Origin: Betaproteobacteria bacterium
GTDB lineage: Bacteria; Pseudomonadota; Gammaproteobacteria; Burkholderiales; SG8-39
Direction of reading: 5' to 3'
Assembly: GCA_016195915.1 (NCBI GenBank)
Contig: JACPYS010000009.1
Location: forward strand, 55,089 to 119,088
Length of the DNA: 64,000 nucleotides
The notes beneath the pieces were generated by a model. The model saw only the letters and a list, made by a program, of their open reading frames with translations. It searched no databases and was not told the origin of the DNA. Positions 26,258 through 35,375 of this stretch are shown here, piece after piece. Numbering within the stretch: position 1 is the first letter of the stretch; the number at the start of each line of letters is the position of its first letter. Both the position numbers and the translations under genes were made by a program.

Positions 26258-27280
26258 TCAAGCAAGCGCCTTCATGAACGCCAGCCGCTCCGAAGGCTCG
26301 AATCCCGCCTTGTAGAAGAAACTGAGCACATCGAAATTCATGCGCGAAACCACCGTCTCCACGCGCTCCACGCGCAACGCCGCGAGGTTCACCATCAACT
26401 GCGAGAGCATGGCGCGCCCCAGCCCGCGGCCCGCGTAATCGGGGTCCACGCCGAGCGTATCAATGACCGCCACCGGCGCATTGCGGCCGAAGTCGCCCCG
26501 GTCGACGTTCGCCATCAGGAACCCCGCGACCACCCCGTCCACGCGCGCGGCGAGCGAGACGCGGATCGCCGCGTCGAACAGGGTCTCGTCGAACTGGTGG
26601 GTGATGTAACTCGAGCGGTCGCGCCCGGTGAGCTTGTGGTCGATGCGCGCCAGGTCGGGCAGATCGCCGCGCGCAAGCGTGCGCACGTCGGCGACGTCAC
26701 GCGCCATCTGCTCGTAATCGTTTGCCTCGGGCGCGCTGTAATCGAGTTCGCGCGCCTGGTTGACGCGCTCCGGCGCCGCGAACGCCGCCTCCGACGAAGG
26801 GCCGAACGCACCCGCCTCGACAGCGCAGTCGATCACCTGGTTCTTGCCGAGCGAGAAGCCGTGGTGGTCGAGGAAACGCAGCATGACGTGATCGCGCCAG
26901 GGCGCCTGGGTGCGCAGTTCGTGGATTTCGCGCTTCTTCGCCTCGGCCTCCAGCGCCTCGAGCAGCTGCGTGCCGATGCCATGCGCCTGCTCGCTGGTAT
27001 CCACACCAATGACCTCGAGTCGCAGCGCCGGATCGGGCCGCCCGAACTCCCCCTCGAGTTTGCGGGCGAGCACGAAGCCCGCGAGCGTGCCGCGGTCTTC
27101 GATGCCGACCTGTACGTTCAGCGCCGGTTCGCGCAAGGCGGCAGCCAGGCGACGTTCGAAGTAAGGGCGCCGGGGATGACCGAACGCGGCGGCGTCGATT
27201 TCCACCACCAGGTCGAGATCCGTAGCCACCAGTGGCCGGACCTTGAACGGCGACTCGATATCGCGTCTATTCATGGTCAT
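26258..27280 (-). CDS. Tandem GNAT-domain acetyltransferase at the end of the bcr operon
   Basis: 340 residues with two GNAT folds. Acetyl-CoA-binding patterns are seen around EQAHGIGTQLLEALEAEA in the first half and DYAGRGLGRAMLSQLM in the second. The ATG at 27280 overlaps the ferredoxin stop (ATGA), so it is part of the bcr transcript. Its target is unknown. An acyltransferase co-expressed with a CoA-ester pathway could act in protein acylation control or CoA-ester housekeeping, but that is inference. Confidence 0.82.
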   Translation of the reverse strand: MTMNRRDIESPFKVRPLVATDLDLVVEIDAAAFGHPRRPYFERRLAAALREPALNVQVGIEDRGTLAGFVLARKLEGEFGRPDPALRLEVIGVDTSEQAHGIGTQLLEALEAEAKKREIHELRTQAPWRDHVMLRFLDHHGFSLGKNQVIDCAVEAGAFGPSSEAAFAAPERVNQARELDYSAPEANDYEQMARDVADVRTLARGDLPDLARIDHKLTGRDRSSYITHQFDETLFDAAIRVSLAARVDGVVAGFLMANVDRGDFGRNAPVAVIDTLGVDPDYAGRGLGRAMLSQLMVNLAALRVERVETVVSRMNFDVLSFFYKAGFEPSERLAFMKALA

Positions 27281-27522
27281 CCGTGCAGTTCCTGGTACTT
27301 TGCCTGTAATTGTTCCGGGGTCTCCTCGAATTCCGGGTTTACCACGATGCAATCGGCAGGACACACCAGCTTGCACTGCGGCTCGTCTTCCGCGCCGACG
27401 CATTCGGTGCAGCGGTTCGGGTCGATCACGTAGATCGGGCTGCCGTCGGCGATCGCATCATTCGGGCACACCGGCTTGCAGGCGTCGCAGGCGGTGCAGT
27501 TTTCGTTTATTAGCAGGGCCAT
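27277..27522 (-). CDS. fdx: 2[4Fe-4S] ferredoxin, electron donor to benzoyl-CoA reductase
   Basis: 81 residues. Cluster cysteines are C9, C12, C15, C19 and C38, C41, C50, C54, with C58 close behind. The C41-x8-C50 loop and C-terminal helix are the Allochromatium/Thauera-type ferredoxin pattern known to feed electrons to benzoyl-CoA reductase. The ATG at 27522 is preceded by GGAGAAG. It lies 19 bases after bcrD and overlaps the GNAT gene, so it is in the operon. Reduction by KorAB is expected. Confidence 0.93.
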   Translation of the reverse strand: MALLINENCTACDACKPVCPNDAIADGSPIYVIDPNRCTECVGAEDEPQCKLVCPADCIVVNPEFEETPEQLQAKYQELHG

Positions 27523-27541
27523 GTTCTTCTCCTCCGTCAGT

Positions 27542-28384
27542 TCAGGCGGCCACGCGCGATTGCAGTTCGGCCAGCTTGCCGTGGCGGAACGCGCCCCACA
27601 GCGCCGCGCCGATCGCGCCGGCATAGATCGATTCGGGGTGATTCATCGCCGTAAGGCCGGTAATCTTCTCGGTCACCAGTTCTTCCTGCAACGCCGCGAG
27701 CAGGCCGGCGTCGAGGGCGAGTCCTCCTGTGAGCAGCACCATGCCCTTGGTAATGCCGGTGACCTTGAGCAGCTTCGCCAGCCGCGAGGCCATCGACAGG
27801 TGTATCCCCTTCAGGATGTCCTGCGTGGCGATGCCGCGCGATACCATGTTGATCACGTCGGTTTCAGCGAGCACCGCGCAGATCGAGCTGACTTTTTCCG
27901 GATTCTTCGAGGTCTTCGACAGCGTGCCGATCTCCTCCACCGCGACGCCGAGGTAGCGCCCGATGTTCTCCAGGAACTGCCCCGAGCCCGAGGCGCACTG
28001 GCTGGTCATCTTGTAGGAGAGCACCTTGCCGCGCTCGTCGATGTAGATCGCCCGGCCGTTGAGGGCGCCGATGTCGCACACGGCGCGCGCTTCGGGCACC
28101 AGGTACACCCCGCCGCGCGCGTGCGTCGTCATCGAATAGAAGTGTCCCGTGGCGAAGCTCACGTTCTCGCCCTCGCCAGTGGTGGCCGTGTAGGCGATGT
28201 CCTCGGGCTTCAGGCACGCCTCTTCGAGCACCTCGTCGTAGCCCTGCCTGGCGAGGTCCATCGGGTTGCGCCGGCGGATACGCTCGCAGCGCTTGCCCAG
28301 CCACTCGATGTTGTTCCCCTCGCTGCGAAACAGCGTGGTCTTCACCGCGCCCGAACCGATGTCGATGCCGATGGTGTTGATCAT
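27542..28384 (-). CDS. bcrD: Benzoyl-CoA reductase subunit D
   Basis: 280 residues of the BadF/BadG/BcrA/BcrD ATPase family (acetate and sugar kinase/Hsp70 fold). Phosphate-1 motif [14 protein letters not shown] starts at residue 6. [18 protein letters not shown] carries the cysteine that bridges the inter-subunit [4Fe-4S] cluster. The ATG at 28384 overlaps the bcrA stop (ATGA). With BcrA it forms the ATP-hydrolysing module that drives electrons to the BcrBC active site. Confidence 0.95.
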   Translation of the reverse strand: MINTIGIDIGSGAVKTTLFRSEGNNIEWLGKRCERIRRRNPMDLARQGYDEVLEEACLKPEDIAYTATTGEGENVSFATGHFYSMTTHARGGVYLVPEARAVCDIGALNGRAIYIDERGKVLSYKMTSQCASGSGQFLENIGRYLGVAVEEIGTLSKTSKNPEKVSSICAVLAETDVINMVSRGIATQDILKGIHLSMASRLAKLLKVTGITKGMVLLTGGLALDAGLLAALQEELVTEKITGLTAMNHPESIYAGAIGAALWGAFRHGKLAELQSRVAA

Positions 28385-29727
28385 GATCGGGCCCTCGCCT
28401 CGACGGTCTTGCCTTCCTCGACCACCGCGCGCCAGGCGAACGTCGCGCCGCCGAGCGCCCCGGTGTAGATCGAATCGGGATTGATGTTGAGCGTCACGTC
28501 GCCGTAATTCTCCTTCACCAGTTCGAGCAGCGATTTTACTGCCGCCTCGTTTTTCGCCACGCCGCCGGTGAAGGTGAACTCGTTGCGGATGCCCCCCGAG
28601 CGCGCGAGGATCGACATCGCGCGCAGGATGATGGCGCGGTGCAGCCCGGCCATGATGTCCTCGCGCTTTTCGCCCAGCGACAGCCGGTCGCGCAATTCGG
28701 CACCGGCGAATACGGTGCAGGTGGAGTTGATGCGCACCGTCTTGGTCGCCTTCATCGCCAGTGGCCCCAGTTCGTGCAAGCCCATGTTCATCTCGTCGGC
28801 GATGTAGCCCAGGTAGCGCCCGCAACCTGCGGCACAACGGTCGTTCATCTGGAAGCTCTCGACGATGCCGTGCGGATCGACCTGGATCGCCTTGGTGTCC
28901 TGGCCGCCGATGTCGAGCACCGTCGCGGTGCTCGGGTACATGACGTGGGCGCCCAGGCCGTGGCACAGGATTTCGGAACGGATGTGCTCCTTGGAAAACG
29001 GCAGGCGCGCGCGGCCGTAGCCGGTGCCCACCACGTAGGTCTCTTCCAGTTCCATGTCCAGTACGCCCTGGATGGGCGCGCGAATCTTCTCGCTGCGCGC
29101 GGCGGCCTCCGGCATCGCCTCGAGGGTGCGGTCCATCGCCGCGAGCAGGTTGCGCCGGATCGCATCGCCGTATTCGCGGTTCTCCACCTCGATGATCGAG
29201 CGGTCGTACACGTTGAGCAGCATGTCGTAGCGCACGCCGGCATCCTTCGCCACCGCTTCGCCCAGCGCGAGATATTGCGCCCCGGCGATGTCGCGGAAGA
29301 AATCGCTCTTCCTCTTGGCGTTGGGAATGAACAGCGCCGGCGATTCGTCCCGCAGGCGCCGGAACAGCTCGGTAAGGGCCAGCGCCACCCCGGCGGCGGC
29401 ATCGCCGAAGCGCGGGCCTTGCGCATTCCTCTTGCAGGTCTCCTCCAGGTCGGCGAGCTGCTCGAGAAACTGCTCGAGCCGGAAGTCGCGCTCGAGATGG
29501 CCGATGAATTCGTCGAGCTTGCCGTTGAGCGCCCCGCTGCGCGCGAGCGCCTCGCGGAACAATTCGAAGCGCGCCGACACCAGCGCTTCCTGTTTGGCCA
29601 CGGTCGCGGCCGTGTCGTAGTTCGAGCGCGAGTTCGTGATGCCGCGCCCGAGGATCCTGCGGTCCTCGCCGAGCACCACGGCCTTGGTGGTGGTCGAGCC
29701 GAGGTCGATACCGATGAAGCAGCGCAT
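28381..29727 (-). CDS. bcrA: Benzoyl-CoA reductase subunit A
   Basis: 448 residues, the larger ATPase subunit. The phosphate motif [15 protein letters not shown] is at the N-terminus. The cysteine pair in [20 protein letters not shown] is the BcrA form of the cluster-binding motif, and [12 protein letters not shown] follows. The ATG at 29727 is 17 bases after bcrB. A long in-frame extension upstream lies antisense to nothing but inside bcrB on the same strand and was rejected on similarity. Confidence 0.95.
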   Translation of the reverse strand: MRCFIGIDLGSTTTKAVVLGEDRRILGRGITNSRSNYDTAATVAKQEALVSARFELFREALARSGALNGKLDEFIGHLERDFRLEQFLEQLADLEETCKRNAQGPRFGDAAAGVALALTELFRRLRDESPALFIPNAKRKSDFFRDIAGAQYLALGEAVAKDAGVRYDMLLNVYDRSIIEVENREYGDAIRRNLLAAMDRTLEAMPEAAARSEKIRAPIQGVLDMELEETYVVGTGYGRARLPFSKEHIRSEILCHGLGAHVMYPSTATVLDIGGQDTKAIQVDPHGIVESFQMNDRCAAGCGRYLGYIADEMNMGLHELGPLAMKATKTVRINSTCTVFAGAELRDRLSLGEKREDIMAGLHRAIILRAMSILARSGGIRNEFTFTGGVAKNEAAVKSLLELVKENYGDVTLNINPDSIYTGALGGATFAWRAVVEEGKTVEARARS

Positions 29728-29744
29728 GTGTATTCTCCCCTGCC

Positions 29745-31067
29745 CTAGTGTGCCGCGGCGGCGACTCTTTTCGCCTTGACCATCTGGAAGTAGCTCTCGA
29801 GCCGGTTCTTGACGTTCGCCGCCGAGAAGTAGCGCGGGTCGACGAGATCGGTCTCGATGAAGGCCGCAGGCTTGCCGGTGCGCTTTTCCACCTCGCGCAG
29901 GATCAGCAACTGACCGGCGGAGAAGCTGTTGCAGCTCTTGATCGAATTGATCAGCAACCCGTCGGCCTGGTATTCGTCGATGTACTTGCAGATCATGTCG
30001 ATGCGCTGCGGGAAGTTGAGGTTGGTGTAGCAGCCCAGGCAGTATTCCGCGAGCGACTCGATCGGATGCTCGGGATCGTGGCGGAAACCGAAGTCGTACA
30101 CCCCGCCCACCTTCGCGTAGGTCGAGGCCACCACCACCGCGCCTTCGTCGGAGAACATCTTCCAGAAGTCGCGGAAACTGGTCCAGTTGGGCGGCCCTTC
30201 CACCACCAGCCGGTATTGCTCGTCGGCCATCTCGCCGTCCGGCGTGATCGGTCCCTTGCCGAGACGCATGCGCTCGGAAACCTCGTGCCACAGCGCGTCG
30301 TAGTACTTGGTCGCTTCCGGCATGCCGCGGAAAGCGGTGAAGATCGGTCCGATGTAGTACACCGCGCCGAAGTATCCGTCGATCGGCGAGGGCCGGTGCT
30401 TGGCCGACTGCAGCACCCTGACCAGGTTCTCCTCGGATTTGGCCGATTCCCGCATGTACCCGCGCAGCCGGTCGATGTCGAACTTCACGCCCGAGACGCG
30501 CTCGAGCGTCGGAATCACGTTCTCCTTGATCTGCTTGACCACGTAGTCGCGCATGTTCTTGTTGATATGCCCGTCGCCCTGGTAAGGAACGTGCAGCATC
30601 ACCGTCTCGCAGTCGTACTTCTGGCGAATCAGCTCGAACCACTTCATGAAGGTGAAGCAGCCCGTATAGGAAAGCAGCAGCACGTCGGGCGTTGGCAGCG
30701 GGTCACCCGTCGGGCCCTTGCCGCCCATCATCATGCCCAGGTCGGCCTTCACGTAGGTGCACACGTCCTCGGAGTGACCTTCGCGCTCGGCGTCCATGAT
30801 CATCTTGCCGGACTTTTTGCGCATGCCGTTTTGCAGCGCATTGGTCTCGGGCAGGCTGCGCGCGAAGTCGAAGCACATCAGCAACTCGTTCAGGTTGCCC
30901 GGCACGAAGGTCGCGGACACCTTGCGCCCGGTCTGGTGCGCCGACGCGAGTTCGGCATAGTTCGCGTTGATCATTTCCTTCTGCAGCCACATCGCGTCTT
31001 CTTTCTGGACCGGGGCCTTGGGCTTCGCGCCGCCGAGGGCGGCGGCATTCACGGGTTGGGTGCTCAT
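29745..31067 (-). CDS. bcrB: Benzoyl-CoA reductase subunit B
   Basis: 440 residues of the HgdB/HgdC-like 2-hydroxyglutaryl-CoA dehydratase D-component family. With BcrC it holds the active-site [4Fe-4S] cluster where the aromatic ring is reduced. Cysteines in [27 protein letters not shown] and [14 protein letters not shown] are positioned as in the family. The ATG at 31067 overlaps the bcrC stop (ATGA). Its length and composition match the Thauera type rather than the Azoarcus BzdNOPQ type, judged from the family features and operon order. Confidence 0.94.
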   Translation of the reverse strand: MSTQPVNAAALGGAKPKAPVQKEDAMWLQKEMINANYAELASAHQTGRKVSATFVPGNLNELLMCFDFARSLPETNALQNGMRKKSGKMIMDAEREGHSEDVCTYVKADLGMMMGGKGPTGDPLPTPDVLLLSYTGCFTFMKWFELIRQKYDCETVMLHVPYQGDGHINKNMRDYVVKQIKENVIPTLERVSGVKFDIDRLRGYMRESAKSEENLVRVLQSAKHRPSPIDGYFGAVYYIGPIFTAFRGMPEATKYYDALWHEVSERMRLGKGPITPDGEMADEQYRLVVEGPPNWTSFRDFWKMFSDEGAVVVASTYAKVGGVYDFGFRHDPEHPIESLAEYCLGCYTNLNFPQRIDMICKYIDEYQADGLLINSIKSCNSFSAGQLLILREVEKRTGKPAAFIETDLVDPRYFSAANVKNRLESYFQMVKAKRVAAAAH

Positions 31068-32230
31068 GCGGCGCTCCACAATTTGATTGAATCGGCAAAC
31101 GTTCCGGCCTGCTCGCGGATCGGGGCCATCTGGCCCGTGTTTTCCGCGTACTTGAACGCCGTGTAGGGAATCTTGTGCTTCGCCAGTACGCCCTGCAGCA
31201 TCGGCCGCTCGAGCAGCGCCGGATCGCAGAAGGAAGGCGCCGCGAAGATCACGCCTTCCGCGCCGTAGTGCTTGACGGACTCGACCAGCGGCCTGCCCTT
31301 GTCCGCCTTTTTCTCGTCGTATTTCGATGCGGTGGCGGCCGAACGGTGCAGGAAGGCGCCCGACAGGTTGACCAGGGGATCGCCCTCGAGCGGCACGTCG
31401 CCGATCAGCCAGCGGAAGCACAGCATGAAGTCGTCGTCAACGATGTAGCAGCCGGCCATCTCGATCGACTTGATCAGCCCGAGGGGCGGCTGCTCGCAGA
31501 ATGCGCCGGTCAGCACGACTCGGGCATTGTCGCGCTTAGCGCGCGGCGAGGCATCCGCCGCCGCGATGTATTCGCGCACGAGTTTCGTGTGCTCCTCGAC
31601 CGGCAGCACCAGCCCCGCGCGCAGCACCAGGTAAACCTCCGCAGTCGGCGCCTGCCAGGGCTTCTGCGCGCGATACTCATACAGCGCATCGATCGCGCGC
31701 CGGTTCTCGTTGTAAATCGAGATCGACTTGCGCAGGTCGTCGTCCGTGACCGGACGGCCGGCGAGTTTCGCGAGGTCGTCGCGCAGCACCTTCAGTTCGT
31801 TGACATAGAACTCGCCGCCCACCGCGTCCTGGTAGTTCTGCGGCACGTCGAAATAGCGCACGTACTTGTCCTTGAACAGGATCTGCCACATGCCCGAGAG
31901 ATTGCGGATCACGTCGCAGATGGACGGAAACAGCATGCCGTCGAGCACGTCGAGCCGGCCCGTGAGGCCGAGTTCGATGGTGGAGCGCGGGATGCGGCAA
32001 ATGTAGCTCTGGTAGTAGGCGTCGCCCTGGATCACCTCGAGCTGGTCGCCGCCGCCGAAAATTCCCACCGGCAGCATCCCGGCCGCGTGGATCAACTCGC
32101 GCGGAACGTAGACCGGCATGTAGCCGACCGCCTTGCGGCCCGGCACAGCCGCCTTCCAGTCCTTGACCGCCGAGAACGACAGGTCATCGAACAGTTTTCC
32201 GCAATGCGTGACGATATCTGCGACTTTCAT
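31064..32230 (-). CDS. bcrC: Benzoyl-CoA reductase subunit C
   Basis: 388 residues of the same HgdC-like family. Diagnostic segments are GYMPVYVPRELIHAAGMLPVG, SYICRIPRSTIELGL and LFPSICDVIRNLSGMW. The ATG at 32230 has AGGAGGAAG immediately upstream; a GTG seven codons earlier is in frame but would place the ribosome site inside the gene. It is the first bcr gene, 20 bases after dch. Confidence 0.95.
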   Translation of the reverse strand: MKVADIVTHCGKLFDDLSFSAVKDWKAAVPGRKAVGYMPVYVPRELIHAAGMLPVGIFGGGDQLEVIQGDAYYQSYICRIPRSTIELGLTGRLDVLDGMLFPSICDVIRNLSGMWQILFKDKYVRYFDVPQNYQDAVGGEFYVNELKVLRDDLAKLAGRPVTDDDLRKSISIYNENRRAIDALYEYRAQKPWQAPTAEVYLVLRAGLVLPVEEHTKLVREYIAAADASPRAKRDNARVVLTGAFCEQPPLGLIKSIEMAGCYIVDDDFMLCFRWLIGDVPLEGDPLVNLSGAFLHRSAATASKYDEKKADKGRPLVESVKHYGAEGVIFAAPSFCDPALLERPMLQGVLAKHKIPYTAFKYAENTGQMAPIREQAGTFADSIKLWSAA

Positions 32231-32250
32231 CCGGCTTCCTCCTGGTTCCA

Positions 32251-33018
32251 CTATCGGTGCTCGTAGCGCGGTTTGCGCTTTTCCAGGAACGCGACCAGAC
32301 CCTCGTTCGCATCCCGCGTCTTCATCAATCCTTCAAGGTACAGCTTTTCGACCTCGGCAATGCGGCGCTTCACTTCGGCGGTGTAGCCGACGCGCGCCGC
32401 GCGCACGGCGTACGCAAGCGACGCCGCGCTCCCGAGCGCAAGGTACCGGTCGTAGTACTCGAGCGCAGCCGCCACCGGATCTTCATCCACGCTCGCGACC
32501 AGGCCGGCGCGCAACGCGTCTTCGGCGCCGAGCGAGCGCCCGGAAAAGAGCAGATCCTCCGCGCATTGCTGGTTGACGCGGAACGGCAGCAGACAGGACG
32601 CGGCCGGCGCGAATACCGCGAGCTTGATCTCCGGCTGCCCCAGTTGCGCGTCGGCGGAGGCGAAGATGCGGCTTCCGGCAAGCGCCAATTCGAGGCCACC
32701 ACCCAGGCATTGTCCTTTCACTGCGACCAGGATCGGTGCCGGCCATTCGATCATCCGCACCAGCAGGGCGTGCAGGCTCGCGATCATCTGCGCGCAGTTC
32801 CTAGGCAAGTGCTCTTCCACGCTCGCGCCGAACGAGAAATGCGGGCCCTCGTGGTCGATCAGGGCGGCGCGCAGGCCCGCCCCGGAAGCGTCGCGAAACG
32901 CGGCATCGAGCGCGGCGATCATCGCCGCGTCGATGATGTTGGCCTTGGGCCGCGCGAGGCGCAGCCGCAGCAGGCCGCCGTCCTTGTCGACCCAGACCTT
33001 GAGGGGCGATTCGCTCAT
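32251..33018 (-). CDS. dch: Cyclohexa-1,5-dienecarbonyl-CoA hydratase
   Basis: 255-residue crotonase-fold enzyme adding water to the dienoyl-CoA product of benzoyl-CoA reductase. Family features are ARPKANIIDAAMIAALD, the oxyanion region HFSFGASVEEHLP, and KGQCLGGGLELALAGS. The ATG at 33018 is 5 bases after the oah stop. The operon position directly between oah and bcrC supports the assignment over a generic enoyl-CoA hydratase. Confidence 0.93.
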   Translation of the reverse strand: MSESPLKVWVDKDGGLLRLRLARPKANIIDAAMIAALDAAFRDASGAGLRAALIDHEGPHFSFGASVEEHLPRNCAQMIASLHALLVRMIEWPAPILVAVKGQCLGGGLELALAGSRIFASADAQLGQPEIKLAVFAPAASCLLPFRVNQQCAEDLLFSGRSLGAEDALRAGLVASVDEDPVAAALEYYDRYLALGSAASLAYAVRAARVGYTAEVKRRIAEVEKLYLEGLMKTRDANEGLVAFLEKRKPRYEHR

Positions 33019-33023
33019 GGAAC

Positions 33024-34115
33024 TCAGGCGCGCTTCCGGTTCTTCGGCTGGATGCTGTCGTGCAACGGCCCGACCCAGCTCTCGTTGCGCGCAAGCGCCT
33101 GGCGCAGCGCGATGAAATCGACTTCGCGGTCTTCCTTGGGGCACTCGTTGAAGGCGGTGAATCCGGCGCGCGCCTCCGTCATCATGTTGAGCGCCAGCCA
33201 TGCGCGCGCGTCCTCCTTGTTGCGGTTCCAGGACTCGAGCTTTGGTTTGCGCAACTCCTCCAGCGTCTTGGTGGTGCAGTCCGGGAAGGTGAGCAGGATC
33301 TTGCCGCACAGTTCCTCGATCTTCGCATCGAGCATCGACAGGTCCACGCTGCCCTTCGCCATCAGCGCCTTGCCCGCCTTCAGCGCCTCGCCGGTCTTGG
33401 GCTTTCCGAACGCCTGCCGTCCGAACTCGTCGTACACGCGCTGCGTCTCAACCAGCGGGTTGGCGATGAACTTCCCGTCCACCTTCAATCCCGGCGTGAT
33501 GTCGGTGAGCATGCCCATGTGGTAGGCCTCGTGCGCCGAGAACGGCTCGCATAGAACGCACGCCGCCATGGCACGCTCAGCACCGATCACCACCGGGAGA
33601 AAGTCTGTCGCGCCGCCGAGCGGCGCCGAACCGTGCTTGGGACCGGCCTGGCCGAAACGCGCGAGATCCTGTGCGACCGAAAAATCGCAGGCCATGCCGA
33701 TTTCCTGCCCGCCGCCGATGCGCATGCCGTTCACGCGAGCGATGACCGGCTTGTCGCAGGCGAGGATGGTGCTGACCATGTCGTTGAACAGGCGCATGTA
33801 CTGGCGATATTCCTGCGGATGGCCCGCGTAATACTCGGCGTACTCCTTGGTGTTGCCGCCGGTGCAGAACGCCTTCTCTCCGACGCCGGTGAACACCACG
33901 CTCGATACGTCGCGCGCATTGGAGGCCGCGCGAAACGCGAGGATCACGCCCTTCACCATCTCGGTGGTGTAGGAGTTGAACTGGGCGGGGTTGTCGAGCC
34001 AGATCCACGCGTTGTAGAGACCCGCCGCCACTTTGCCGTCGGGGGATTTCGCCGGCCGCTTCTCGAACTTCACGCCGGGAACGACGATCTCGGCAAGGTC
34101 ATGGTTGACTAGCAT
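33024..34115 (-). CDS. oah: 6-oxocyclohex-1-ene-1-carbonyl-CoA hydrolase
   Basis: 363 residues, a long crotonase-family ring hydrolase. It opens 6-oxocyclohex-1-ene-carbonyl-CoA to 3-hydroxypimelyl-CoA. Oah-specific segments are NPAQFNSYTTEMVKGVILAF, AFCTGGNTKEYAEYYAG and IGGGQEIGMACDFSVAQD. Oah is a widely used marker of the anaerobic benzoyl-CoA pathway. It starts with ATG at 34115, 12 bases after had. Confidence 0.96.
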   Translation of the reverse strand: MLVNHDLAEIVVPGVKFEKRPAKSPDGKVAAGLYNAWIWLDNPAQFNSYTTEMVKGVILAFRAASNARDVSSVVFTGVGEKAFCTGGNTKEYAEYYAGHPQEYRQYMRLFNDMVSTILACDKPVIARVNGMRIGGGQEIGMACDFSVAQDLARFGQAGPKHGSAPLGGATDFLPVVIGAERAMAACVLCEPFSAHEAYHMGMLTDITPGLKVDGKFIANPLVETQRVYDEFGRQAFGKPKTGEALKAGKALMAKGSVDLSMLDAKIEELCGKILLTFPDCTTKTLEELRKPKLESWNRNKEDARAWLALNMMTEARAGFTAFNECPKEDREVDFIALRQALARNESWVGPLHDSIQPKNRKRA

Positions 34116-34127
34116 TGCTTATATCTC

Positions 34128-35228
34128 CTAGGAGGGGGCAACGGGGGAACCTTGGTTCCCCTGTTCCGATGGAACGAGAACTGCGCGGCGCTTGATTTCC
34201 TTGTGATGCACTGCCGCGAAAACGCGATTGATGTCGGCAAGCGGCAGCGGCTCGACAAATGGTTTCACCTTGACCTTGCCCTCGAGCACCAGGTCGAGCG
34301 CCGCAGAATACTGATCGGGGGCGCAGCCCCAGTTGCCTTGCGCCCTGGCATCGAAGGCCATCAGGTTCGACAGCCGGACCTCGACTTTGTCCATGGTGAA
34401 GCCGACCACGCCGAGCGTCGCACCGTGCACCAGCATTCCCCAAGCGGTGGTCTGGCCGGAGGCCGTGCCGGAACATTCAAAGATGTGCCACTCGGTGGTA
34501 CGCAGGCTGTTCGCCTTCGCGAATTCGATCACGGCTCCCTTGAGCGCCTTCTGGTCATGCTGCCTCGCGTTCAGCGTGAGCGCAGCGCCGTGCTGCGCGA
34601 TCCCCGCAAGTTTGTCCTCATCGACGTCGATCGCCACGACCTTTGCTCCAAAGGCGTGCGCGACCTGCACACAGTACCCGCCGACACCACCCGCGCCGAT
34701 CACGACCGCAAGGCTACCGGGTCCTACCCCGGCCCGGCGCACCGCCTCAAACGGAGTGGTTACCGCATCGGCAACCACGGAAACCTCTGACAGTTGCAGT
34801 CCCGCTTTCGCCAGGCGCTGTTCGTCGACTGCGCACAATCCGTTGGCCGGCACGACGATGTGCGACGCGAAGCCGCCCTGGATGTCGTTTCCCGGCATCT
34901 TCTGCTTGCGGCAGATCGCGAACCGGCCGCGCCTGCACAGGTCGCACACGCCGCAGGGAAACACGGCGGGCACGATCACCGCCTTGCCCAGCCAGTATTC
35001 GCCTGCCTTGCCGGCGGCGACCACGCGCCCGCTCACCTCGTGACCGAGCGCGAGCGGCAGCGGCATGTTGGTGCGCACGCCGTCGTAGTAATAGCCCAGG
35101 TCGGTATGGCACACGCCGCAGCCCGCGACTTCCACCACCACCTCGCCCTCTGAAGGCGGAAACGGCTCGAATTCCGCGCGCGCGAGCGGCGCCTTGGGGG
35201 CGGTCATCATCCAGCGGTAGGCGTTCAT
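34128..35228 (-). CDS. had: 6-hydroxycyclohex-1-ene-1-carbonyl-CoA dehydrogenase
   Basis: 366-residue NAD-dependent MDR alcohol dehydrogenase. Catalytic zinc motif [14 protein letters not shown], structural zinc cysteines in [16 protein letters not shown], and cofactor motif [15 protein letters not shown] are visible. It is the first gene of the had-oah-dch-bcrCBAD-fdx operon, read from the intergenic region with the FNR-type box. A much longer in-frame reading past 35228 runs antisense through korA and was rejected. Confidence 0.95.
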   Translation of the reverse strand: MNAYRWMMTAPKAPLARAEFEPFPPSEGEVVVEVAGCGVCHTDLGYYYDGVRTNMPLPLALGHEVSGRVVAAGKAGEYWLGKAVIVPAVFPCGVCDLCRRGRFAICRKQKMPGNDIQGGFASHIVVPANGLCAVDEQRLAKAGLQLSEVSVVADAVTTPFEAVRRAGVGPGSLAVVIGAGGVGGYCVQVAHAFGAKVVAIDVDEDKLAGIAQHGAALTLNARQHDQKALKGAVIEFAKANSLRTTEWHIFECSGTASGQTTAWGMLVHGATLGVVGFTMDKVEVRLSNLMAFDARAQGNWGCAPDQYSAALDLVLEGKVKVKPFVEPLPLADINRVFAAVHHKEIKRRAVLVPSEQGNQGSPVAPS

Positions 35229-35275
35229 GGCAGCAGTCCCTTGCAGGTGCGCCGGTTGATTTCCAGCGCGAGGTG

Positions 35276-35281
35276 ATGGTA
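35276..35281 (-). promoter_or_regulatory. Candidate -10 element of the had-bcr operon promoter
   Basis: On the minus strand TACCAT (four of six matches to TATAAT) is centred 32 bases from the centre of the FNR-type box. This is the spacing of a class II FNR-activated promoter. Transcription would start near 35269. Confidence 0.4.
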
Positions 35282-35303
35282 TTTCGGTACTCGTTTGCGT
35301 ATT

Positions 35304-35317
35304 TTGATCCAGATCAA
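35304..35317. promoter_or_regulatory. Perfect FNR-type box in the had/korA divergent promoter region
   Basis: TTGAT-CCAG-ATCAA matches the FNR consensus TTGAT-N4-ATCAA exactly, inside a longer palindrome GTATT...AATAC. It is 76 bases upstream of the had ATG and 59 bases before the korA start. In Azoarcus the FNR-like regulator AcpR activates the benzoyl-CoA (bzd) promoter, so anaerobic activation here is expected. The 147-base gap contains no gene. Confidence 0.8.
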
Positions 35318-35375
35318 TACACTCACATCGCAATGCAGGCCCAATCGGCTGCGTCCCCCAAAGGAGACCTTCGCC

